The notes below the pieces were generated by a model, which worked only from the letters and a program-made list of their open reading frames with translations, did not search any database and was not told the DNA's origin. Shown piece by piece: positions 45,658 to 53,384 of a DNA stretch of 64,000 nucleotides. A program made the position numbers and the translations under genes. Positions within the stretch are counted from its first letter, which is position 1; each line of letters opens with the position of its first letter. Source of the stretch: Psychrobacter sp. JCM 18902 (GTDB taxonomy: Bacteria > Pseudomonadota > Gammaproteobacteria > Pseudomonadales > Moraxellaceae); NCBI RefSeq assembly GCF_904846615.1, contig NZ_CAJHBK010000001.1:744001-808000 (forward strand), in the 5' to 3' direction.

Positions 45658-46566
45658 ATGATTCTTCGGCACATTAAGTATTTCTTGGCAGTGGCAAAGT
45701 ACCAAAGCTTTACCCAAGCAGCAGCGTCTTTGTACGTCTCACAGCCAGCGTTATCGCAGCAGATTAAGCAGTTGGAAGAAGGTCTAGGCGCGACTTTATT
45801 TGATCGCTCTGGTCGCCGTGTCACATTGACCGATGCCGGTGACGTCTATGCGCGCTATGCCCATAGAGCCTTGCAGGATTTGGAGGAAGGACGGCGCGCC
45901 ATTCATGACGTGCAGGATCTCAGTCGCGGTGCGTTGCGGATTGCAATTACGCCTACTTTTACCACGTATTTGCTTGGACCTTTAATCAAAGCGTTTCATA
46001 CTCGTTATCCGAGTCTCACGCTAAGCGTGCAGGAGATGTCACAGGAGCAGATGGAAAAGCAAATACTCGATGATGAGTTTGATGTGGGTATTGCTTTTGA
46101 AGATGTGCAGTCTGCCGATATCGATACACAAACCTTGCTGATAGAGACGCTCGCACTGGTTGTTAGTAAACATAACGCTCTTGCTAAGCACGCGGCGATT
46201 GACCTGCCAACGCTAAACGCGCAGTCACTGGTATTGCTGAGCCGCGAATTTGCCACGCGCGAACAGATTGAGCATTATTGTCGCCAGCATGACATTGCGC
46301 CAAACGTACTGATGGAGGCAAACTCGCTAAGCGCAGTGATCGAAATGGTTCGCCATACCCAACTGACCACCTTATTACCTTCCAACATCGCTCATAATTA
46401 TGATGAGCTGGTGGCGATTACCTTAGCGCCGTCTTTGCTCCAGCGTACAGCGGTATTACTACAACGAAAAGGTGCGTATCAGAGCGCTGCTACCAAGGCA
46501 TTTGTTGCGTTGGCACATGAGGTCTGTTCGAACACGGTTGAATCCAATGCACTGTTTTTCAAATAG
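45658..46566 (+). CDS. cynR: LysR-type activator of the cyn operon
   Basis: This 302-aa regulator has the N-terminal helix-turn-helix (RHIKYFLAVAKYQSFTQAAASL, then SQPALSQQIKQLEE) and an effector domain of the CynR type. Divergent placement against cynTSX makes it the cyanate-responsive activator, as in E. coli. A frame-wide overlap with the next gene is absent; the small membrane protein starts 47 bp later. Confidence 0.88.
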   Translation: MILRHIKYFLAVAKYQSFTQAAASLYVSQPALSQQIKQLEEGLGATLFDRSGRRVTLTDAGDVYARYAHRALQDLEEGRRAIHDVQDLSRGALRIAITPTFTTYLLGPLIKAFHTRYPSLTLSVQEMSQEQMEKQILDDEFDVGIAFEDVQSADIDTQTLLIETLALVVSKHNALAKHAAIDLPTLNAQSLVLLSREFATREQIEHYCRQHDIAPNVLMEANSLSAVIEMVRHTQLTTLLPSNIAHNYDELVAITLAPSLLQRTAVLLQRKGAYQSAATKAFVALAHEVCSNTVESNALFFK

Positions 46567-46613
46567 AATAAACTCAAAAAACGAACGGTCACGATGAGAC
46601 AGGCAAAAGGTCA

Positions 46614-47000
46614 ATGACGCAAACCTTAATTCACTATTTTTTTCACTTCGGCATGCCTTTAATCTTGGCTTATGTGTTTTTTCGCAATGATTATAAAAAA
46701 GTTTATCTGATATTACTCGCCACTATGCTGGTTGATTTGGATCATCTGCTAGCAACGCCTATTTTCTCGCCCAATCGCTGTAGTATTAACTTTCACCCGC
46801 TGCACAGTTATTATGCAATGGCAGTATATGTGGCTATGTTAGTGCTGCCTAAGCCATATAAAGTCATAGGTTTGGGCTTGCTGTTGCATATGCTGACGGA
46901 TCTGAATGACTGCTTTATGACGTATGCCCAAATCCCCCAAGCGTTGGATGATGCGCCAGCTCGTGAGCTGGTCATATGGCTAGCAAGTAGGTTTAAGTAG
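46614..47000 (+). CDS. Small membrane protein (DUF6122-like)
   Basis: This 128-aa protein is mostly hydrophobic with three or four segments. It has several His residues in a recurring pattern: HYFFHFGMP, MLVDLDHLLATP, NFHPLHSYY and LLHMLTDLNDC. The D-DHL and HPLHS motifs recall metal-dependent membrane hydrolase-like proteins of the YdjM/DUF6122 kind. Function not established. It follows cynR by 47 bp and might be co-transcribed. Confidence 0.65.
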   Translation: MTQTLIHYFFHFGMPLILAYVFFRNDYKKVYLILLATMLVDLDHLLATPIFSPNRCSINFHPLHSYYAMAVYVAMLVLPKPYKVIGLGLLLHMLTDLNDCFMTYAQIPQALDDAPARELVIWLASRFK

Positions 47001-47140
47001 TATTTTTAACTTTTCATCGCATGTTCATTAATTCCGTATTTATTATGGGCATATTATATTTTCTAAAGAATCGGATTATTTACTGAGAAGTTAGTTCTGC
47101 ACTAAGCCTAAATTCAGTATTCAGACAATAAATATAGACA

Positions 47141-47175
47141 AAAAAAGCCTCACTTATTAATAGTGAGGCTTTTTT
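47141..47175. terminator. Bidirectional rho-independent terminator
   Basis: AGCCTCACT (47146-47154) pairs with AGTGAGGCT (47162-47170), flanked by A and T tracts. It is shared by the plus-strand membrane-protein gene and the minus-strand META-domain gene. Confidence 0.9.
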
Positions 47176-47211
47176 ATTGAGTGACTCGTTTAGCACTCTA
47201 TACGGCAATAA

Positions 47212-47700
47212 CTACTTAGCAACCGCTTTAAAATTTGCTACTTGGTTTGCATTGGTAATGGTCAAGACAGGCACGTTATTGGCATTTTTGCTCATGCTAT
47301 ATTTACCATTTACGGTTGCTAGCGCAGCACTATCAAAGCTGGCTTGTGGGGCAGGGCAAGCCATTCTTGTGCTTCTTACTGGACCCAAGGTTACCTCGCC
47401 ATTTACTACCTTATATTCAGCACTCATATTGTTACAAGTATTCATCAAAGTAACGATATTGCTCCCATTCGCCGTCAAAAAATCGAGGGTTAATGGTTCG
47501 GCTGGATTAAGGAATAATGGAGTAATGGTCTCGCCCTTGGTGTTTTTGGCATCCACGAGTTGCCAATGATAGGCTTGTAATGCATCCGAGGTAATAGGCT
47601 GGGTAACGGGTGCACTTGGCGTAGATGTGGTTTGACAACCTGCTGCCAATGTTCCCACTGCTAAAACGCTTGCCATCATTATCTTGGTCATATTTTTCAT
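47212..47700 (-). CDS. META-domain (HslJ-like) lipoprotein
   Basis: The protein has 162 aa. The lipoprotein signal ends in LAAGC. The mature part has the META/HslJ pattern: WQLVDAKNTKG near the start, LDFLTANGSNIVTLMNTCNNMSAEYKV in the middle and STRMACP with the conserved Cys, then a predicted beta strand LTIT. HslJ-type proteins are envelope proteins linked to stress or novobiocin tolerance; the exact role is unknown. AAGGA precedes the ATG. Confidence 0.85.
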   Translation of the reverse strand: MKNMTKIMMASVLAVGTLAAGCQTTSTPSAPVTQPITSDALQAYHWQLVDAKNTKGETITPLFLNPAEPLTLDFLTANGSNIVTLMNTCNNMSAEYKVVNGEVTLGPVRSTRMACPAPQASFDSAALATVNGKYSMSKNANNVPVLTITNANQVANFKAVAK

Positions 47701-48004
47701 ATAAAGTCCTTTATTGCTTCAATTATTATATAGAGACATTTATCTCAAAATTATTGTGCTCGCTGCCCCAATAACTGACATGAGACGCTAGTAGATGCAG
47801 GCATTATTACAAAGCAATGATAGCGATACAAGCGCCAGTAACCATTCAAATACCAAGTTGTTTTTATGTTGATATAGTCGGTTCAATATAATTTGGATAC
47901 AAGGAAGGCAAGCGAAAGTACTACAAATAGTAGACTAAGCGAGCCTGACACCGTATCTGATTTATATAGGATTGACTATAAATCTTTAGCACAGCCTATT
48001 GCTA
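47701..48004. other. Intergenic region carrying a dispersed repeat
   Basis: This contains the promoter of the META-domain gene on the left and, at 47873-47980, the second copy of the dispersed repeat. No other gene was seen. Confidence 0.6.
47873..47980. repeat. Dispersed intergenic repeat, copy B
   Basis: This is the inverted counterpart of 1280-1394. Ends TATAGTCGGTTCAATATAAT and ATATAGGATTGACTATA are imperfect inverted repeats. Interior blocks GCGAGCCTGACACCGTATC and CAAGGAAGGCAAGCGAAAG match the other copy's reverse complement in part. No coding capacity. Confidence 0.75.
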
Positions 48005-48454
48005 TTAGGCGACCACATCATTACGTTGAGATAGCAGATGGTTTGCTGGAATAGGAAACACATTGTCATAAATCCAGTTATAAACAAAAGCATGTACCAA
48101 GTAGAAAGTAGCCATTGTAATATCCATGAGAAAGGCTTGCCAGAGGCTGATGCCTAAGTGCCACGCAATTATTGGTAGGAATAATAACAGCAGACCACCT
48201 TCAAATAAAAACGCATGCAACATCCGTAGTGGAACCGTCTTATGTACATTGCCGCGTAGCTTCAGCATGCTGTGGTCAAATAACAGGTTGTAAAAATAGT
48301 TCCACAACGTCGCGATAATCGAAGCAGCCACGGCGATAAGACCTATCGACTGAATATCAAAGCCAAATAACCAGCTTGCCAACGGTACAAATATAATTAA
48401 ACCTATTATCTCAAAACCCAAAGTATGACGAATACGATCTTTCACGGTGCGCAT
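48005..48454 (-). CDS. PACE-family efflux transporter (AceI-like)
   Basis: The protein has 149 aa and four membrane segments formed by two tandem BTP repeats. GFEIIGLIIFVPLASW carries the membrane Glu typical of the proton-coupled PACE family. WNYFYNLLFD and then R-x-x-HA-x-x-FE-x-G, LGISLWQAFLMD and Y-x-W-x-YD-x-VFP are family motifs. PACE proteins export biocides such as chlorhexidine, and short-chain diamines. AGGAAG precedes the ATG. A LysR gene is divergent, as is usual for aceI. Confidence 0.9.
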   Translation of the reverse strand: MRTVKDRIRHTLGFEIIGLIIFVPLASWLFGFDIQSIGLIAVAASIIATLWNYFYNLLFDHSMLKLRGNVHKTVPLRMLHAFLFEGGLLLLFLPIIAWHLGISLWQAFLMDITMATFYLVHAFVYNWIYDNVFPIPANHLLSQRNDVVA

Positions 48455-48544
48455 GAAGCTTCCTAGTTGAATCAGTTATTTTCGCGCCTATTGTATCTGT
48501 TAAACTATTATAACCAAGTTAGAACCTATAGGATTTTTAGATAG

Positions 48545-49423
48545 ATGAGCCTTTCATTAGAGCAACTGCAAGCTTTTGTCGCCACGGTAGAGACCGGTTC
48601 TTTCTCAGCCGCCGCCCGTTATCTAGGCAAGGCGCAATCTGCTATTAGCACGGCGGTGTCAAATTTAGAAATTGATTTGGACAACAGCTTATTTGTCCGC
48701 AGTGGACGCTATCCAGTCCTAACGCCAGCTGGAGAGCGCTTACTGGTAGAGGCGCGAGTGATATTAGAGCGTTGTGAGCATTTTCGCGGGGTGGCTAAAA
48801 GTCTGGGCGAAGGAGTAGAGAGTCGATTGGTACTGGCGGTTGATGAGCTGTATCCCGAAGCAACGTTGGGCGGATTGATGGAAGAGTTTTCGCGTCGATT
48901 TCCTAGTGTGGAGCTGGAACTATTGTTTCCGCTGATGGAAGATGTCAGCCGCTTGGTGCTAGAAGATCGCGCCGATTTGGGTATTATGTGGCGTCAAGAG
49001 ATACTACCTTCAGCGCTGAATTTTCATGGGCTTGGTTGGGTGTCGATGAAAATGGTGTGCGCGCCGAACCATGAGCTAGCCCGTCAGCCAGTGGGGTGGG
49101 AGGAGTTGAAACGCTATCGGCAATTGATGGTGGCCACTCGCAATCATAGCGAAGAAAAAGCACGGTTGAGAATAGCATCTGATGTCTGGTGGGTTGAAAG
49201 CCAATGGGTCATTGTTGAGCTGGTACAGCGCAATCTAGGCTGGGCATTCGTGCCTGAACATGTGGTAGCCAGTGCCTTAGATAATGGTTTTTTAGTCGAG
49301 CCAATATTGGACTTTAACGATCATGATTGGCCAGTGGCTTTAGAAATTGTATGGCACAAGCAGCGTCCTCTAGGTAAAGCGGCTGCTTGGTTGAAGTCGG
49401 CTGCGATTGCGCTAAATAAGTAA
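48545..49423 (+). CDS. LysR-family regulator, AceR-like position
   Basis: The protein has 292 aa. Helix-turn-helix: LQAFVATVETGSFSAAARYLGK and SAISTAVSNLEIDL, followed by an effector domain (ELYPEATLGGLMEEFSRRFP). It is divergent from the PACE gene with a 90-bp spacer; such pairs are regulatory partners in Acinetobacter (AceR/AceI). The inducer here is not known. Confidence 0.85.
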   Translation: MSLSLEQLQAFVATVETGSFSAAARYLGKAQSAISTAVSNLEIDLDNSLFVRSGRYPVLTPAGERLLVEARVILERCEHFRGVAKSLGEGVESRLVLAVDELYPEATLGGLMEEFSRRFPSVELELLFPLMEDVSRLVLEDRADLGIMWRQEILPSALNFHGLGWVSMKMVCAPNHELARQPVGWEELKRYRQLMVATRNHSEEKARLRIASDVWWVESQWVIVELVQRNLGWAFVPEHVVASALDNGFLVEPILDFNDHDWPVALEIVWHKQRPLGKAAAWLKSAAIALNK

Positions 49424-50066
49424 TATTAAGCGGTCAATAATAGTGAGTTTTAAAGGGTCGTCCATTTATTGCAGGTGCACTATCTATAAAATTTATAATG
49501 TTGTCGATAGATTTGAGTAGGTTATAAATTTAAACGGTTTTTAATAAAAATGCTTTAGTGGTCAAGATATACTACGCTTCAATCCAAATTATGTGTTTAA
49601 CTTAAATATACGATAACGCTGAGCGACAGCAGTTGTCGCCCGCTTTAATTGGACGCTTTATTTTTCTCGATTTTTATATTATAGTTACTGAGTTAGGACG
49701 TTATTCAGTCAGGAAAACAGCAACATAGAGTTAACCCTCGAGGCGCAACGCTTCACCCTATAACTTCGCTATTGCTGTTAAATATCAATACTCTGGCTGG
49801 CATTAATCATTATTTTTCTAGTCAACTAAACCCAAGATACTCATAAATTATAGCTGTCATATCGAAGATGGCACAGATTTCATATTGTTAAAAATAAGTT
49901 TAAATAACCTCTAAAATCATCATTGGAACACTCATTTACTTCTTAACGTTGCTCTAAAAGCGGCGGACAAGCTCGTCTGACTTAAATTTGATCTGAGAAT
50001 CACACAAAATTAAAAATACTACAAGCTACTGATATTCAAAATAAATTAAAAAATAAGGATAATATT
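49424..50066. other. Long AT-rich intergenic region
   Basis: These 640 bp lie before the accessory gene stretch. A small hairpin (GCGAC-AGCAGTT-GTCGC) lies at about 49622-49639. No ORF with a ribosome site, tRNA, integrase site or terminator was seen. The base composition is visibly more AT-rich than the catabolic clusters. Confidence 0.5.
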
Positions 50067-50957
50067 ATGACAAACACAACTAACACTTTTGAGCAAAAAC
50101 GTATCGATAATTTAAATTGGTCAAGTGGATCAAAACTGCCTAAATCCATTCAAGATAAGGTACAAACTAAACCAAAGATACCGTTGTTTTATCTGCATAA
50201 CGAGTCTATCAATAACTATGAAGATGATATCTACTTTGTGAATAATAGCGATGAGACATTGAGCTTTGTTGCTCCCTATGAGCTGATGAAGAGAGATTCA
50301 GATTGCTCTGAGGTAGTGGTTGCTGCCGAACCAAGTGAACGTGACATATCCCTCACTTATACTGATGTATTGCCCAAGCAAGGCGTGAGAATTGATCGTC
50401 AACATATCATCTATGATAGTGATTATCTCAATCAGATTATTGTGTATACCATGAGTCGTGCCAGCAAGGAGATGTGGGGAATATGGCGTTTGAATGTGTG
50501 CGAAAAAGGCATGTTTTCGTCATCCTATCCATTGCTCTGGGAGGAGGGTACTAAGCCCTCACACGTTGTAAGTGCCGATAAACTGAATGATCCCAAAGAT
50601 CGTCCTATTTTACCTTGTGTATTGCCCATACGTCAGCAGTTATACCAAGAGTGGGTCAATCATTATGATAAGGCGAGTGTAAGCTTGATGAGGTCTATCA
50701 CCGATATGATCTATCGTTATGACTTTGGTATTGTGGGATGTTATTACAATGATACTTGGGATGAGTACAGCAGTGAGGCGGAGCAGATTGCTAATCGTCT
50801 GATTCAAGGTGATGCCGATAGCGCAGATGAGGTTCTCGCGATGATGACTAGGGTCTATGACGTGTCATTTGGTGCTGGATATACGAGGATTCCTATGGAT
50901 GTCGCTGAGCGCATTTATGGCCTATGGTTGAAGCATAAAAGTAATGCTAATAAATAA
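50067..50957 (+). CDS. Unknown protein, possible DUF1871-like C-terminus
   Basis: This 296-aa soluble protein has no signal or membrane segment. I do not recognise the N-terminal 200 residues. The C-terminal 90 residues (YNDTWDEYSSEAEQIANRL, followed by a V-LAMMTRVYDVSFG helix and AERIYGLWLKH) recall the DUF1871/immunity-like pattern of a D-EY-x-EA-x-x-I helix; this is weak. AAAATAAGGATAA precedes the ATG. The alpha/beta hydrolase gene follows after 24 bp, so the two are co-transcribed. Confidence 0.55.
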   Translation: MTNTTNTFEQKRIDNLNWSSGSKLPKSIQDKVQTKPKIPLFYLHNESINNYEDDIYFVNNSDETLSFVAPYELMKRDSDCSEVVVAAEPSERDISLTYTDVLPKQGVRIDRQHIIYDSDYLNQIIVYTMSRASKEMWGIWRLNVCEKGMFSSSYPLLWEEGTKPSHVVSADKLNDPKDRPILPCVLPIRQQLYQEWVNHYDKASVSLMRSITDMIYRYDFGIVGCYYNDTWDEYSSEAEQIANRLIQGDADSADEVLAMMTRVYDVSFGAGYTRIPMDVAERIYGLWLKHKSNANK

Positions 50958-50981
50958 AAAAATCCTTAAAAGGAGAGGACT

Positions 50982-51566
50982 ATGATGTTTCCTATTGAAA
51001 ATAATGACACGTTTTTACTGTTCTCTCACGGTCTTGATTCGAGTAATGAGACCAGTAAATATACTTGTATTAGCCGTGAGCCCAAAACCTGCCAAACCGT
51101 CAATTATCGAGATAATTTCAACGAGATTTTCGATATTTATGAGGCGTTAATTTTAGAAAAAATGAAGCAATATCCGCGAGTCGTCTTGGCAGGGCATTCA
51201 CTTGGTGGCTGGTTTGCCAATTATTTCGCCCACAAATACAATTTGCGTGCGCTATTAATAGCGCCTTGCATTTATCCCAGTGAGGTTTTAGCAGACCGCA
51301 TACCAAAAGTGGCTGATATGAAACTGTCATTTCCGACCTCGAATACTGAGATGGTAGTAGTCATGGTTGAGGTTGATGATGAATGCTTAGATGTAGCCGT
51401 CGCCAGACGCACGTTGGTCAACTTACCTGAGAGCTGGGAAGTGGAGTATTTTGAGCGTGGTCATCACCGTATCGCCCGTAGCGAAGACATTTGGTATCAC
51501 TTGGTTCATCTGTGCGAAGACCCCATTATCTGGATGGATGACGCGACATATCATGGTGAATATTAA
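50982..51566 (+). CDS. YqiA/RBBP9-like alpha/beta hydrolase
   Basis: The protein has 194 aa. The nucleophile elbow is AGHSLGGW with S73; LLFSHGLDSS supplies the oxyanion region, and RGHHRIARSED near residue 165 carries the likely catalytic His. The size and layout fit YqiA/RBBP9-type small esterases. A Shine-Dalgarno AAGGAGAGGA is strong. It is 24 bp after the unknown gene and 58 bp before the structured leader at 51624. The substrate is unknown. Confidence 0.78.
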   Translation: MMFPIENNDTFLLFSHGLDSSNETSKYTCISREPKTCQTVNYRDNFNEIFDIYEALILEKMKQYPRVVLAGHSLGGWFANYFAHKYNLRALLIAPCIYPSEVLADRIPKVADMKLSFPTSNTEMVVVMVEVDDECLDVAVARRTLVNLPESWEVEYFERGHHRIARSEDIWYHLVHLCEDPIIWMDDATYHGEY

Positions 51567-51623
51567 ATACCATCAGCCTTGAAGTAAGGCCTTATTAATT
51601 ACTATTATAAAGAACTAAAAAAC

Positions 51624-51804
51624 TATCGTGGGTTTAACGGTTTGCCAAGTTTTTCAAAAATCACTTAGCAAACATTGCAACTTCCAGCACGATATAAAAC
51701 CACTCTGGTAAAGCGCATGAGCCTGTACTCCGACAAGGCTATCCATGCCTGATTTGACTTGCCTATTTGGGCTTATTCTTATTGTCGGAGTTCAGGAGTC
51801 ACTG
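51624..51804 (+). ncRNA. Candidate structured cis-regulatory leader, copy 2
   Basis: This is homologous to 26399-26611. Outer helix TATCGTG (51624-51630) pairs with CACGATA (51688-51694). The inner hairpin has GTTTGC (51640-51645) with GCAAAC (51668-51673) plus AAGT with ACTT; the sequence differs from copy 1 while pairing is kept. The long stem CCTGTACTCCGACA (51722-51735) pairs with TGTCGGAGTTCAGG (51783-51796) at 13 of 14 positions. Its 3' strand overlaps the AGGAG at 51794-51798, which lies six bases before the ATG at 51805, so folding would block translation. A small AGGC/GCCT hairpin lies inside the loop. Confidence 0.68.
51717..51752 (+). CDS. Candidate 11-codon leader peptide (upstream ORF), copy 2
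   Basis: ATG opens MSLYSD then five residues ending in Ala, with TGA at the same place as in copy 1. The middle codons differ, yet length and stop are kept. The stop overlaps an ATG at 51745 that is in frame with the main gene. A coupled start or ribosome-controlled switch is possible; the data are two sequences only. Confidence 0.4.
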   Translation: MSLYSDKAIHA

Positions 51805-52446
51805 ATGTCTCATATCAATAGCCAAAATCTCACGCCTTGCAAATATACTCATCGTTATACGCCGCGGCATCCTTTGGCAAAAGAGGCGGTTAGCCAAATA
51901 GAGAAATGTGAACGACGTTCGCAAGATATTGTCCAAGCCATGGGTTATCCGCCAAAACACATCATATCCGCCTGTAGTCGTCTGCGTCATGTATTGTCTA
52001 GCGACATACTAGGACTTAATGCGACAGATATTGATAGCTACTTTACTGCTCATGAATTCTTAAAAGCATTATTATCCGTGCTCGATATAAAGTACGACAC
52101 CTTTGCAGAGGATATTGCGCAAATCCAATATGACTTGGCGCATTATCCTTATCCGCTACCGCAATATCAATTGCGAGCGGTCATCGACTTTACATGGAGT
52201 GAGGGCGCTAACTGGATGTCGCGCGGCGTGGCTAGCAGTAAGGCTGTTGCGTATTTACCGCAAAATATTGCCAAAATGAATGCGGCAAAGCGTGAGTTGG
52301 TGATTCAACAATGTCTGGCTGCGCATTATGCAGAATATAACGGTCACTTGCCGTATAATGGCGTGATTAACGGTTATCAACTTATCATTGAACAGCGTCA
52401 TGAGATGGTTGATAGCATCGAGTATGATCTGCCGCAGTGTGAGTAG
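51805..52446 (+). CDS. Unknown protein, long paralogue of the protein at 26612
   Basis: The protein has about 213 aa, no known family recognised. The N-terminal 100 residues align with the protein at 26612: MSHI, YTPRHPLAKEAV, RSQDIVQAMGYPPKH, RLRHVLSSD, FTAHEFLKALLSVLDI, FAEDIAQIQ. The AMGYP region looks like a helix-turn-helix. The C-terminal half adds a Trp-rich segment (FTWSEGANWMSRG) and ends with NGYQLI-EQRHEMVDSI, which returns to similarity with the paralogue. The start was chosen from the AGGAG at 51794-51798 and from the shared MSHI; the open frame reaches back to 51745. Confidence 0.72.
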   Translation: MSHINSQNLTPCKYTHRYTPRHPLAKEAVSQIEKCERRSQDIVQAMGYPPKHIISACSRLRHVLSSDILGLNATDIDSYFTAHEFLKALLSVLDIKYDTFAEDIAQIQYDLAHYPYPLPQYQLRAVIDFTWSEGANWMSRGVASSKAVAYLPQNIAKMNAAKRELVIQQCLAAHYAEYNGHLPYNGVINGYQLIIEQRHEMVDSIEYDLPQCE

Positions 52447-52520
52447 GATGTGATACATCACTCATCAATTGGTAGCATTAACATTTAACACAGCATACCC
52501 AAATAAAAAGGCCGTCCCCA

Positions 52521-53261
52521 ATGACCGATACTAATCCTTATAACCCGTATAATTTTTTACCTGTACAGCCGACTGGTAGAAACGAGACCGATACTGCCAA
52601 CACTTATGCGCCTGAAGACATGATTAAAATATATGAGCAGCAGTTTTTGATACCAGTACCTGAAGAAAAGCTGACCGAGTTTTTACCCGCGCTAAAAAGC
52701 TTCTATGATATCGACGATCATACGTTAGATGTGAGTGCCATTATTTTCGACGCAATCGCAGACGCCTCTATCATTTACAATCATAAGGTCAAAGTGGGCG
52801 ACTATCAAATACTAGGTGGATTGATAGAGGAAGCGATTGAATACGATGAAGACAGTGATGAAAGTAATAAAGATGACCAAGCCACTGAAGACCTATCCGT
52901 TGAAGACAAAGACATTCAAGCCTATACATTAGAATGTAAGCGTACTTTTTTCATTAATGAGGTAGAGATACCTTATCATTTCAACTTGTTTATTTATGGT
53001 GATGGCTATTCTACTTTAACCAAAAAAGAAACCGTGCTAGAAAAAATGTATTGGTTCGTTAGAGGACGCTTCGAAGAAAATCTATTAGACGACACTGAAG
53101 ATAATGACAGTTTAGACTCAATCAATGAGCAGCTAGCCAGTTTGGGTATTCGGAAAATGGATTTGACCACCATAGACGAAGTAATAAGTTATGTAGAAGA
53201 CAGTATCATAGATGATGCCATGGTAGAGGCGCTTAACAAGTTATTAGATGCTGCTGAGTAG
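52521..53261 (+). CDS. Acidic protein of unknown function
   Basis: The protein has 246 aa and is strongly acidic, including a D/E/S/N-rich stretch at about residues 110-130. There is no signal or membrane segment. No recognised domain. The helical C-terminus ends in a D-D-A-M-V-E-A pattern. It precedes the NADAR/DUF6977-like gene by 123 bp in the same orientation. The acidic charge would suit a binding partner or nucleic-acid mimic, but nothing shows this. Confidence 0.55.
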   Translation: MTDTNPYNPYNFLPVQPTGRNETDTANTYAPEDMIKIYEQQFLIPVPEEKLTEFLPALKSFYDIDDHTLDVSAIIFDAIADASIIYNHKVKVGDYQILGGLIEEAIEYDEDSDESNKDDQATEDLSVEDKDIQAYTLECKRTFFINEVEIPYHFNLFIYGDGYSTLTKKETVLEKMYWFVRGRFEENLLDDTEDNDSLDSINEQLASLGIRKMDLTTIDEVISYVEDSIIDDAMVEALNKLLDAAE

Positions 53262-53384
53262 GTAGCTATCCGTAAAATTGATGTCAAAACAATACGTTTT
53301 AATGTCAGTTTTTATGAGAGCCGTTGTAAAAGAATATTTATATAAGATTAGCTATAAAAGACTATTGATATAAGGCGCATTGCT

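Noticed and set aside
47177..47569. 130-aa plus-strand ORF with hydrophobic segments
   Set aside because: It lies antisense inside the META-domain lipoprotein gene, has no ribosome site and crosses a terminator; a shadow frame.
51745..51804. ATG 51745 as start of the 51805 gene
   Set aside because: No Shine-Dalgarno of its own and lies inside the stem-loop; the AGGAG at 51794 points to the ATG at 51805. Coupled start after the upstream ORF cannot be ruled out.
52521..53261. DarT toxin upstream of the NADAR-like gene
   Set aside because: No DUF4433-like features; the protein is acidic and does not resemble an ADP-ribosyltransferase.
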